The notes below the pieces were generated by a model that worked only from the letters and a program-made list of their open reading frames with translations, was not told the DNA's origin and did no database searches. The position numbers were made by a program, and so were the translations under genes. DNA of 64,000 nt, taken from NCBI GenBank assembly GCA_036639955.1, contig JAVWHP010000002.1, forward strand, positions 124,001 to 188,000, written 5' to 3'. The first letter of the stretch is position 1. Each line of letters starts with the position of its first letter. Shown here piece by piece: positions 17,337 to 25,238 of the stretch. The DNA comes from JAVWHP01 sp036639955 (lineage in GTDB: Bacteria > Bacillota_I > Bacilli_A > Erysipelotrichales > Erysipelotrichaceae).

Positions 17337-17900
17337 ATGATTATAGTAAATGACTTAAAACCAGGACAAACAATTAAATACGAGAATGACATCTTTACAA
17401 TTGTTGAAACATCACATAATAAAACTGCGATGCGTCAAATGATCGTTAAAGCAAAAGTTAAGAATTTAAGAAGTGGAGTTATTAATGAATTAACATTCAC
17501 TGGTGGAGGCAAGGTTGAACCTGCTCATATTGATAAAAAAGAAATGCAATATCTTTATGACACTGATGAAGATTTAGTTTTCATGGATAATGAAACTTAT
17601 GAACAATTAGAAATTCCACGTTCAAATTTAACATGGGAATTAAACTTTATGAAAGCCAATGATAATATTAATATTTCAATGTATGAAGGTGAAATATTAG
17701 GTATTATCTTACCAGATAAAGTTTCTATGAAAGTAGTTGAAACTGAACCAGCTGTAAAAGGAGATACTGCAACAAGTGCTTCTAAATTAGCTAAACTTGA
17801 AAGTGGATTAGAACTTCGTGTTCCTTTATTTATAAATGTAGATGAAAACATTATCGTAAGTACATCTGATGCTAAATATTCAGGTAGAGATAATAAATAA
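17337..17900 (+). CDS. efp: translation elongation factor P
   Basis: EF-P relieves ribosome stalling at polyproline by reaching into the peptidyl-transferase centre. It has three beta-barrel domains over 187 residues, with domain I starting NDLKPGQTIKY and domain III containing SGLELRVPLFINVDE. AGAGG at 17323-17327 selects the ATG at 17337. A gapless comparison with the B. subtilis loop (HVKPGKGAAF) puts Met32 where the modified tip lysine normally is (HNKTAMRQMI), with Arg33 next. efp follows comG, as in B. subtilis. Confidence 0.93.
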   Translation: MIIVNDLKPGQTIKYENDIFTIVETSHNKTAMRQMIVKAKVKNLRSGVINELTFTGGGKVEPAHIDKKEMQYLYDTDEDLVFMDNETYEQLEIPRSNLTWELNFMKANDNINISMYEGEILGIILPDKVSMKVVETEPAVKGDTATSASKLAKLESGLELRVPLFINVDENIIVSTSDAKYSGRDNK

Positions 17901-17924
17901 AAAAAATTCCTGAAGGAATTTTTT
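17901..17924. terminator. bidirectional terminator, efp / ppa
   Basis: AAAAAATTCC pairs perfectly with GGAATTTTTT across a TGAA loop, between two converging genes. Confidence 0.85.
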
Positions 17925-17930
17925 TATTTA

Positions 17931-18440
17931 TTAGTTATCTTCTGGAAACCTAAGCTTATGTTCAATATAGCGTTCACTAGATTCATCAAGCATTCTAAGA
18001 GTAGTATTAATATCTAGCCAACCTAGAACAGCAGTAGAAGAACCCTGTAAAGACTTATAAGTATTAAAGAAATACTCAACTTCCTTAAGAATATGAGGAG
18101 CTATATCATCTAAAGAATTAACATGATCATAGCGAGGATCATTATTACAAACTGCAATAACCTTAATATCCACCTCTCCACTATCTATCATATCCATACC
18201 ACCAATGATTCTAGCCTCAACATAACAACCAGGAAATGTTGGATATGTAGTAAATACAAGAATATCCATTGGATCATTATCCAAAGCTAAAGTATTCTCA
18301 ATATAGCCATATTCAGCAGGATAAAAAGTAGGAGAATATAAAACACGATCTAACTTGATCTTGTTAGTTTTCTTATTAACCTCATATTTATTTTGAGAAC
18401 CCATAGGTATTTCAATTAAAGCTTCAACTAAACGATTCAT
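17931..18440 (-). CDS. ppa: inorganic pyrophosphatase, family I
   Basis: Hydrolyses pyrophosphate to two phosphates and pulls biosynthetic reactions forward. The 169-residue product has the soluble family I pattern: IEIPMGSQNKYE, DRVLYSPTFYPAEYGYI, and the metal-binding DNDPMDILV (signature D-x-D-P-x-D). An AGGTGAT site precedes the ATG. It converges on efp. Confidence 0.95.
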   Translation of the reverse strand: MNRLVEALIEIPMGSQNKYEVNKKTNKIKLDRVLYSPTFYPAEYGYIENTLALDNDPMDILVFTTYPTFPGCYVEARIIGGMDMIDSGEVDIKVIAVCNNDPRYDHVNSLDDIAPHILKEVEYFFNTYKSLQGSSTAVLGWLDINTTLRMLDESSERYIEHKLRFPEDN

Positions 18441-18499
18441 TTGATCACCTCTATAAATATAATAGCATTAATATTACAAAAATAATAGGAGAAAAAATC

Positions 18500-19066
18500 A
18501 TGAAAATAAAACATTATAATGTTTCACAGTTAGTAATAATAGCTTTAATGATTACATTAAGCTATATATTAATGTTTACTGGTATATCTATTATACCTGC
18601 TGTCCCACATCTAAAATTAGAATTCAGTATAATACCAATAGTTATTATAGCTTTAGGTATTAACATTAGATCCGCAATATTAGCTGCGTTTATAGTAAAT
18701 ATGTTAGATTTCTTTAGTAAAGGCAGTTTGACAGGACTGCCTATAGATCAACTAATAAATTTAATAGCAATTACAATCTTCTTAGTAGTTATAGTAAAAT
18801 TTGAAAAGAACAATAAAACTAATATAGGTTTAATAATAAGTGTATTAGTCGTAAGTGTTATGATGATATTTATAAACTATTTCTTTACCACACCACTATA
18901 CTTTGGTCTATTGGGGATGGAACTACCTGATAATCTATTATATTATTGTGTAAGTGTTTATGGAATCTTTAATGCTATAAAATGGGGATTAGTAGCTGTT
19001 GCCTATTTTGTTTGTTACAAATATATCAATATATTTAAAAAGAAAGTAATTCAAATGAGTAAATAG
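18500..19066 (+). CDS. ECF transporter S component (substrate unknown, RibU-like)
   Basis: Six-span integral membrane vitamin-binding subunit of an energy-coupling-factor importer. The N-terminus (LVIIALMITLSYILM) and C-terminal FNAIKWG resemble RibU-type riboflavin binders, but no FMN riboswitch fits in the 59-base gap upstream, so the substrate is open. 188 residues, with ends rich in Lys. The EcfA/A'/T energising module is not in this window. Confidence 0.75.
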   Translation: MKIKHYNVSQLVIIALMITLSYILMFTGISIIPAVPHLKLEFSIIPIVIIALGINIRSAILAAFIVNMLDFFSKGSLTGLPIDQLINLIAITIFLVVIVKFEKNNKTNIGLIISVLVVSVMMIFINYFFTTPLYFGLLGMELPDNLLYYCVSVYGIFNAIKWGLVAVAYFVCYKYINIFKKKVIQMSK

Positions 19067-19097
19067 CTCATTAATAGTCATAAAGTTGTAAATTTTT

Positions 19098-19126
19098 TTG
19101 CTACTTATTTTGCTTTATGTTAAAAT
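19098..19126 (+). promoter_or_regulatory. promoter for the unknown-cmk-der-gpsA run
   Basis: TTGCTA (19098-19103), 17 bases, then TAAAAT (19121-19126) preceded by TG (extended -10). It lies about 60 bases before the acidic-protein start. Confidence 0.5.
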
Positions 19127-19186
19127 AGAAGGGTAAATAAATGATATTATACATGATAAAGTTTAATTCATGTAAGGAGGAATATA

Positions 19187-20137
19187 ATGGAAAGTTTTTC
19201 AAGAGTAAAAAAATATGAAGAATTAAGAAAAAAGATTGAAGATGATGCTGATGTAGATGCAACAGAAGATATAAAAAGTGATGAATTAAGTAGTTTTGCA
19301 AATAAACTAAATAATATTGATCCAAGTAATTTTAAAAAGATGGATGTTACTGAAGATAAAAAAGAACATGTACCTGAGAGAGATCGTCGTGAATCTTATT
19401 TTGAAGATAGTAATGATGAACCATTACCAAACTTTAAGAATGAATATCTTGACGATTTTATAAAAGAAGTAAAAGAATATAATATAGCTAATGGTAATTG
19501 TAATGATGAGGATACGCAAATTAATATTTTAAATCAATTACAAAATGTTAGTAGAGTATCAAGAGGTGCTTATCAAGAACAAATGAATAAAGAGCAAGGA
19601 GAAATTGACTCAACAATATCTGATACTGAAGTTGATATAGCAAGCCAAGTTAAGGAATTAGCAGCAATGAGTGACAATGATGATAACGAATCTAATATTA
19701 ATGAAGATGAAATAAATGAAAAGCAAGAAGGAATGCGTGATGATTTAACTGATAAAAGTATTTTAGAACAATCAGATAAAGAAGATATGCTAAGTCAGCA
19801 GTTAACAGAGATTCAACAACAACAATCAGCAGCTCAAATGAATGCAGACAAAGGTAGAGGAACAGGAATGTTTATCTTGCCTAAAGAAGTAGGAAGTGTA
19901 GTTAGTTCAAGCAACTATCGAATGGAAGAAAATAAGATTCAACAAAAACTAGTAGAAGAAACTCAACAACTAAGAGTGCAAATAAGTGAATATGAAGATG
20001 AAATGAATGGTATGAGCGATCATTTAGATAAGAACTCTAAACTATTAACAGTCATTCTATTAATACTTATATTTGCATTAATTGCAGTTATAGGTTTTGT
20101 TATTTATATGGTAGTAAAATCTGGAGGTAAATTATAA
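19187..20137 (+). CDS. acidic tail-anchored membrane protein, function unknown
   Basis: Not recognised. 316 residues: about 285 soluble, highly acidic residues with predicted helical and coiled-coil stretches (Gln-rich LTEIQQQQSAAQ; EENKIQQKLVEETQQL), then one C-terminal membrane span (LLTVILLILIFALIAVIGFVIYMV split about residues 290-311) and a short basic end. That topology leaves the body in the cytoplasm. GGAGG precedes the ATG. Its stop overlaps the cmk start (TAATG), so it is co-translated with cmk. A scaffold role is conceivable but unproven. Confidence 0.7.
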   Translation: MESFSRVKKYEELRKKIEDDADVDATEDIKSDELSSFANKLNNIDPSNFKKMDVTEDKKEHVPERDRRESYFEDSNDEPLPNFKNEYLDDFIKEVKEYNIANGNCNDEDTQINILNQLQNVSRVSRGAYQEQMNKEQGEIDSTISDTEVDIASQVKELAAMSDNDDNESNINEDEINEKQEGMRDDLTDKSILEQSDKEDMLSQQLTEIQQQQSAAQMNADKGRGTGMFILPKEVGSVVSSSNYRMEENKIQQKLVEETQQLRVQISEYEDEMNGMSDHLDKNSKLLTVILLILIFALIAVIGFVIYMVVKSGGKL

Positions 20138-20808
20138 TGCGTATTAATATAGCAATAGATGGACCAAGTGCTGCAGGTAAAAGCACTATTGCCAAATTAT
20201 TAGCAAAAGAATTTGGTTATGCCCACTTAGACACCGGAGCAATGTATCGTTGCGTTGCTTACTACTCTAAAGAAAAGGGCATTGCTATAGAAGACGATGA
20301 CGCTATTATAGCATTAATAAAACAAATGAAAATTTCCTTTGATAGTGAAGGCAAAGTTTACATTAATGGTAGCGACGTAAGCAATTTAATAAGAACAAAT
20401 GAAATGTCAATGCGCGCATCTAAAGTAAGCGCTAAAGCTAAAGTACGTGAACTACTAGTAGCTTGGCAAAGAGAAATTGCAAGCCCACGTGGCTATATAT
20501 TAGACGGACGTGATATAGGAAGCGTTGTTCTAGTTGATGCAGAAGTAAAGTTCTATTTAGTAGCAAGCGTTGAAGCGAGAGCTACTAGACGCTATAAAGA
20601 AGATCTAAATAAGTTTGGTAAAGCTAATTATGAAGAAATAGCTAAAGACATTGAACAAAGAGATTATCAAGATACACATCGTGAACACTCACCACTCGTT
20701 AAAGCGAAAGATGCTATTGAAGTAGATACATCAAATATGAATATTGAACAGGTAAATGAATACCTAAGTAAGATTGTGAAAGATAAGATGAAGCTATTAG
20801 AAGCATAG
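20137..20808 (+). CDS. cmk: cytidylate kinase
   Basis: Phosphorylates CMP and dCMP. The P-loop is DGPSAAGKST at residues 8-17, followed by HLDTGAMYR and the CMP-binding LDGRDIGSVV, with a lid rich in Arg (EARATRRYKE) and RDYQDTHREHSPL. 223 residues, normal length. It begins on the last base of the preceding stop codon. cmk, der and gpsA are in the same order as in Bacillus. Confidence 0.95.
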   Translation: MRINIAIDGPSAAGKSTIAKLLAKEFGYAHLDTGAMYRCVAYYSKEKGIAIEDDDAIIALIKQMKISFDSEGKVYINGSDVSNLIRTNEMSMRASKVSAKAKVRELLVAWQREIASPRGYILDGRDIGSVVLVDAEVKFYLVASVEARATRRYKEDLNKFGKANYEEIAKDIEQRDYQDTHREHSPLVKAKDAIEVDTSNMNIEQVNEYLSKIVKDKMKLLEA

Positions 20809-20824
20809 AAAGGAATTAAATTAA

Positions 20825-22132
20825 ATGATAAATGGAATAGTTGCCATCGTAGGACGACCGAATGTCGGTAAATCAACAATTTTTAATCGAATCATTGGAG
20901 AAAGAAAATCAATTGTTGAAGATACACCAGGAGTAACAAGAGATCGAATCTATGGTAAAGCTGAATGGCTAACAAAAGAATTTCGTGTCATTGATACTGG
21001 AGGAATACAGTTAGAAAATCAAGCATTTAAAAAAGAAATAGAAATGCAAGTAGAAATAGCAATAGAAGAAGCAGATACAATTCTTTTTCTAGTAAATGGA
21101 AAAGAAGGATTAAGTAAAGATGATGAATATATTGCTAGGATGTTATATAAATGTAATAAAGAAATAATATTAGCAGTTAATAAAATAGATGATTTTTCTA
21201 AATTAGATGCCCTATATGAATTCTATTCATTAGGTCTAGGAGATCCAATTGCAGTAAGTGGAGAACACGGAATTGGAACTGGTGATATGCTAGATGCAAT
21301 CGTTAATTCATTTAAAAAAGATAGTTTTAACGAATATAAAGGAATGACTAAATTTGCTGTTATAGGAAGACCTAACGTTGGTAAATCATCATTAGTGAAT
21401 GCTATATTGAAGCAAGATAGAGTTATAGTAAGTAATGTAGAAGGAACTACAAGAGATGCTATCGATACACCATTCATTAGAGAAGATAAAGAATACGTTG
21501 TAATAGACACAGCAGGAATAAGAAAACGTGGTAAAGTATTTGAAAGTATAGAAAAATACTCTGTTTTAAGAGCAATGAGTGCTATAGAAAGAAGTGATGT
21601 AGTACTATTCTTAATAGATGGAGAAAGTGGTATAAGAGAACAAGATAAACATGTAGCAGGGTATGCACATGAAGCAGGTAAAGGTGTAATAATTGTTTAT
21701 AACAAATGGGATACTGTAGTTAAAGATGAATCAACAATGGCTAAAGTAGAAAAAACAATTAGAGAACAATTCTTATACTTAGCATATGCACCAATAGCCT
21801 TTGTATCAGCATTAAATAAGCAAAGAATTCAAACTTTATTACCATTAATAGATAGTGTACATGATAACTCAGCTTTACGTATTGCTACTAATGTATTAAA
21901 TGAAGTAATACTAGATGCACAGTTAATGACACCTCCACCAATGGTAAGTGGTAAAAGATTAAGGATTTATTATGCTTCTCAAGTAAGTACTTGTCCACCA
22001 ACCTTTATATTGTTTGTAAATGATCCAGAACTATTACATTTTAGTTATAAGAGATTTATAGAAAATAGATTAAGAGAATCATTTGGATTTGAAGGAACGA
22101 CATTAAGAATAATGGCACGAGAAAGAACGTAA
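20825..22132 (+). CDS. der: ribosome-biogenesis GTPase Der (EngA)
   Basis: Tandem-GTPase that matures the 50S subunit. The first G domain has GRPNVGKST near residue 10, DTPGVTRDR and NKIDDF. The second has GRPNVGKSS near residue 180, GTTRDAIDT, DTAGIRKRGK and NKWD. A C-terminal KH-like domain ends with GFEGTTLRIMARE. 435 residues. It starts 17 bases after cmk with an AAAGGA site. Confidence 0.96.
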   Translation: MINGIVAIVGRPNVGKSTIFNRIIGERKSIVEDTPGVTRDRIYGKAEWLTKEFRVIDTGGIQLENQAFKKEIEMQVEIAIEEADTILFLVNGKEGLSKDDEYIARMLYKCNKEIILAVNKIDDFSKLDALYEFYSLGLGDPIAVSGEHGIGTGDMLDAIVNSFKKDSFNEYKGMTKFAVIGRPNVGKSSLVNAILKQDRVIVSNVEGTTRDAIDTPFIREDKEYVVIDTAGIRKRGKVFESIEKYSVLRAMSAIERSDVVLFLIDGESGIREQDKHVAGYAHEAGKGVIIVYNKWDTVVKDESTMAKVEKTIREQFLYLAYAPIAFVSALNKQRIQTLLPLIDSVHDNSALRIATNVLNEVILDAQLMTPPPMVSGKRLRIYYASQVSTCPPTFILFVNDPELLHFSYKRFIENRLRESFGFEGTTLRIMARERT

Positions 22133-22143
22133 GGAGTGATTAT

Positions 22144-23139
22144 ATGAAAGCAGTAATTGTAGGAAGTGGAAGTTGGGGAACAGGTATAGCCCAAGTACTA
22201 GCAGACAATAAGCAAGATGTAACAATATGGGGAATAGATAAAGATGAATTAAATGATATTAAAGTTAATCATCAAAATGCTAAATATTTTCCAGACGTTA
22301 AATTAAATGAGAATATTAAAGTAAGTAGTGATTTAGAAGTAGCTAGTGATGCAGATGTTGTAGTATTAAGTGTACCAACAATTGCTATTGAAGATGTCTG
22401 TAAGTCATTAAATAAAGTAGTTAAACATAAGATTATTATAGTTAATACATCTAAAGGATTCCATCCTATTACAAATGAAAGAATGTCATGTGTAATAAGA
22501 GATACAATGGATGAAAATAAATTAAGCAGCGTAGTATCTTTAATAGGACCTTCACATGCAGAAGAAGTAGTATTAAGAATGCTAACTACTATATGTGCTG
22601 TATCATTAAATGATGAAGATGCTAAATTCGTACAAAGCAATTTCTCTAATGATTATCTAAGAGTATATACAGGTAATGATGAAATAGGAAGTGAAGTAGG
22701 AGTTGCCATTAAGAATGCAATAGCAGTAGCTAGTGGAACTCTAGCAGGATTAGGCTATGGAGATAATACTAAAGCGGCCTTAATTACAAGAGGATTAAAA
22801 GAAATGATTACCTTCGGTATGGCAATGGGTGGTAAATTTGAAACCTTCATGGGATTAACTGGTATTGGAGATCTTATCGTAACTTGTACAAGTGTTCATT
22901 CAAGAAACTTCCAAGCAGGATATGAAATAGGTAAACATAATGATGCTCAATACTTCTGGGATAACAATTCTAAAACAGTAGAAGGAGTAAGAACATCTAA
23001 AGTAGTACATGAATTAGCTATAAATATGAAATTAGACTTACCAATTATAAATGAAATATATAAAGTTTTATATGAAAATAAAAAGCCTAGTATCTCAGCT
23101 AATGATTTAATGTTAAGAGATTTAAAAGAAGAAATGTAA
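22144..23139 (+). CDS. gpsA: glycerol-3-phosphate dehydrogenase [NAD(P)+]
   Basis: Makes sn-glycerol-3-phosphate for phospholipids from DHAP. The N-terminal nucleotide-binding motif is VGSGSWGTGIA. GPSHAEEV and the catalytic-lysine region (VAIKNAIAVASG) follow, then GLGYGDNTKAALITRG and the C-terminal GLTGIGDLIVTC. 331 residues, normal. A GGAGTGAT site precedes the ATG. It closes the cmk-der-gpsA run with a terminator after it. Confidence 0.95.
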   Translation: MKAVIVGSGSWGTGIAQVLADNKQDVTIWGIDKDELNDIKVNHQNAKYFPDVKLNENIKVSSDLEVASDADVVVLSVPTIAIEDVCKSLNKVVKHKIIIVNTSKGFHPITNERMSCVIRDTMDENKLSSVVSLIGPSHAEEVVLRMLTTICAVSLNDEDAKFVQSNFSNDYLRVYTGNDEIGSEVGVAIKNAIAVASGTLAGLGYGDNTKAALITRGLKEMITFGMAMGGKFETFMGLTGIGDLIVTCTSVHSRNFQAGYEIGKHNDAQYFWDNNSKTVEGVRTSKVVHELAINMKLDLPIINEIYKVLYENKKPSISANDLMLRDLKEEM

Positions 23140-23159
23140 TAGATAGTTAAAGATATGGT

Positions 23160-23188
23160 AATACATCCGTAAAAACGGATGTATTTTT
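23160..23188 (+). terminator. gpsA terminator
   Basis: 11-bp perfect stem (23160-23170 with 23175-23185), AAAA loop, then T-run. Confidence 0.85.
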
Positions 23189-23197
23189 ATATTATAT

Positions 23198-23226
23198 GAA
23201 TAAATTCAGAATATGGAACATACATT
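23198..23226 (+). promoter_or_regulatory. sigma-E-type promoter for spoIVA
   Basis: CATACATT (23219-23226) matches the sigma-E -10 consensus CATACANT, and GAATAAA (23198-23204) stands 14 bases upstream as a weaker -35. Transcription would start about 15 bases before the ribosome binding site. spoIVA is a sigma-E gene in B. subtilis, which supports the call. Confidence 0.55.
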
Positions 23227-23247
23227 TTAATAGTAATGGAGGTACTT

Positions 23248-24726
23248 ATGGATACTAAAGAAATGTTAAAGAATATTGCACAACGTACTAATGGAGATAT
23301 TTACTTAGGAATAGTTGGACCTGTAAGAGTAGGTAAGTCAACTTTTATAAAAAAATTCATGGATAAAGCAATTATACCTTATGTTGATGATGAATATGAA
23401 AAAGCAAGAATGATTGATGAATTGCCACAATCTGGAGAAGGCAAAACTATTATGACAACTGAACCTAAGTTTGTTCCTAATAATGCTGCTTTAATTGAAT
23501 TTGAAGATGGCTTTAATGTAAGAGTAAGATTAGTTGATTGTGTAGGCTATGTAATACCTGAAGCTAAAGGATATCAAGATGAAGATGGTATAAGAATGGT
23601 TAGAACTCCTTGGTTTGATGAAGCAATACCTTTTGATGAAGCAGCAAAGACTGGAACTCAAAAAGTAATAAGTGATCATTCAACGATAGGTATAGTTATT
23701 ACAACAGATGGAAGTATAACTGATTTAAAAAGAGAAGACTATTTAATAGCAGAGAACGAAGTTATTGAAGAACTTAACAGAATTGGTAAACCTTTCATTG
23801 TTATTGTTAATAGTAGTGATCCAGATTCATTAGTTTGTAAGAATATAAGTGATAAATTAAAAGATAAATACAATGTACCTGTATTGGCGATGTCAGTTGC
23901 TAAATTAAAAGAAAGTGATGTACATGATATATTAAGAGAGGCATTATATGAATTTCCAGTTAGTCAAATAAATATTATGATGCCACAATGGATTGCAGTA
24001 TTAGATGAAGATCATTGGTTAAAGAAAAGTTTTAACCAAACTATTAATGAGAGTATGTCTAGTGTTGAAAAGCTTAGAGAAGTAGAAAATATAAATAGTA
24101 TAATAGATCAAAATGAAAATATAGAAACTAGTAATTTGGCAACTATTGATCCTGCAACAGGATGTGTAAATGTAGAAATAACGGTCAAGAATGGGTTATT
24201 TAATGAAATATTAAAAGAGATTATTGGAGAAGAAATAAAAGATAAAGCTAAACTAATAGGATTGATGCAAGATTTTTCAAAAGCTAAAAGAGAATATGAT
24301 GCAATTAGTAGTGCTTTAAAGATGGTTAAACAAACAGGGTATGGATTTGCATCTGCTAGTTTAGCGGATATTGAATTATCTAAACCTGAAATCATTAAGA
24401 CTGGAAATAGATATGGGGTAAAATTGAAAGCAATAGCTCCATCCATTCATATGATAAAGGTAGATGTAGAAAGTTCATTTGAACCAATAATAGGATCTAA
24501 AGAGCAAAGTGAAGAGCTTATTAATTATTTATTAAGAGATCAAGAAAATAATGATCAAAGCATATGGGATTCAGATATTTTTGGCAGGAAATTATCTGAT
24601 TTAATTAAAGATGGGTTAAATGCAAAATTGTCAATGATACCTGAAGCAGCAAGAGTTAGACTACAAGATATACTAACAAAACTTGTAAATAAGGGCAAAG
24701 GTAATGTTATAGCAATTGTTTTATAA
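23248..24726 (+). CDS. spoIVA: stage IV sporulation protein A (coat-basement ATPase)
   Basis: Cytoskeletal ATPase that polymerises on the outer forespore membrane as the platform for coat assembly. Walker A is GPVRVGKST near residue 24. DELPQSGEGKTIMTTEPKFV, RLVDCVGY, DHSTIGIVITTDGS and KQTGYGFA match B. subtilis SpoIVA nearly residue for residue, and the length (492) is identical. GGAGG lies within 23236-23242, so the ATG at 23236 is rejected and 23248 used. It is direct evidence that the organism forms, or recently formed, endospores. Confidence 0.97.
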   Translation: MDTKEMLKNIAQRTNGDIYLGIVGPVRVGKSTFIKKFMDKAIIPYVDDEYEKARMIDELPQSGEGKTIMTTEPKFVPNNAALIEFEDGFNVRVRLVDCVGYVIPEAKGYQDEDGIRMVRTPWFDEAIPFDEAAKTGTQKVISDHSTIGIVITTDGSITDLKREDYLIAENEVIEELNRIGKPFIVIVNSSDPDSLVCKNISDKLKDKYNVPVLAMSVAKLKESDVHDILREALYEFPVSQINIMMPQWIAVLDEDHWLKKSFNQTINESMSSVEKLREVENINSIIDQNENIETSNLATIDPATGCVNVEITVKNGLFNEILKEIIGEEIKDKAKLIGLMQDFSKAKREYDAISSALKMVKQTGYGFASASLADIELSKPEIIKTGNRYGVKLKAIAPSIHMIKVDVESSFEPIIGSKEQSEELINYLLRDQENNDQSIWDSDIFGRKLSDLIKDGLNAKLSMIPEAARVRLQDILTKLVNKGKGNVIAIVL

Positions 24727-24754
24727 CTATTCATGCAAAATGAATAGTTTTTTT
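24725..24754 (+). terminator. spoIVA terminator
   Basis: AACTATTCA pairs with TGAATAGTT across a 7-base loop, followed by a T-run; the left arm overlaps the stop codon. Confidence 0.8.
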
Positions 24755-24805
24755 AATGATTTGCATCATTTTTTTTATAAATATGATTTATTTTTGTTGA
24801 TTATA

Positions 24806-24814
24806 TGTTATAAT
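24806..24814 (+). promoter_or_regulatory. extended -10 promoter for hup
   Basis: TGTTATAAT, an extended -10 element, 81 bases upstream of the hup ATG. The leader between contains a small repeat (GTACAGA twice). Confidence 0.5.
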
Positions 24815-24894
24815 ATGAACATTAATAGTTATTAACTGTTAAATAAAACGTACAGATAATTGTACAGAACACTATTATGTTGGAGGTAAAAAAC

Positions 24895-25179
24895 ATGAGT
24901 GAAAGTTTAAACAAAAAAGCATTAGCAGATATCGTATCTGAAAAGCTAGGCATTACTAAAAAAGATGCAGCTGTTGCAGTAGATACTGTGTTTGAAGAAA
25001 TTACTGCTACTTTAAAAGAACAAGGTAAAGTAGATATTAGTGGTTTCGGTAAGTTCGAGGTTAAAACTCGTGCAGCTCGTATTGGTATTAATCCATCAAC
25101 AAAAGAAAAAATGGAAATTGCTGAATCTAAAGCTCCAGGTTTTAAAGCAGCTAAAGCATTAAAAGACGCTGTAAAATAA
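24895..25179 (+). CDS. hup: DNA-binding protein HU
   Basis: Small histone-like dimeric DNA-bending protein. 94 residues with the family pattern: NKKALADIVSEKLG at the start, the beta-arm region GFGKFEVKTRAARIGINPSTKE, and a C-terminal helix. GGAGGTAA lies at 24882-24889, so the ATG at 24895 is the start and the one at 24877 is rejected. spoIVA-hup is the same pair as spoIVA-hbs in B. subtilis. Confidence 0.96.
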   Translation: MSESLNKKALADIVSEKLGITKKDAAVAVDTVFEEITATLKEQGKVDISGFGKFEVKTRAARIGINPSTKEKMEIAESKAPGFKAAKALKDAVK

Positions 25180-25181
25180 AG

Positions 25182-25206
25182 AAGATCCCGAAAGGGATTT
25201 TTTTTA
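25182..25206 (+). terminator. hup terminator
   Basis: AAGATCCC pairs with GGGATTTT (one G-T pair) across a GAAA loop, followed by a T-run. Confidence 0.8.
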
Positions 25207-25238
25207 TTTTTACATATTTAGAAAGGGGGAGGGGAAGA

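Noticed and set aside
19101..19325. Leftward 74-codon open frame before the acidic protein
   Set aside because: His/Leu-rich composition is the mirror of an Asp/Glu-rich gene, and it overlaps the promoter.
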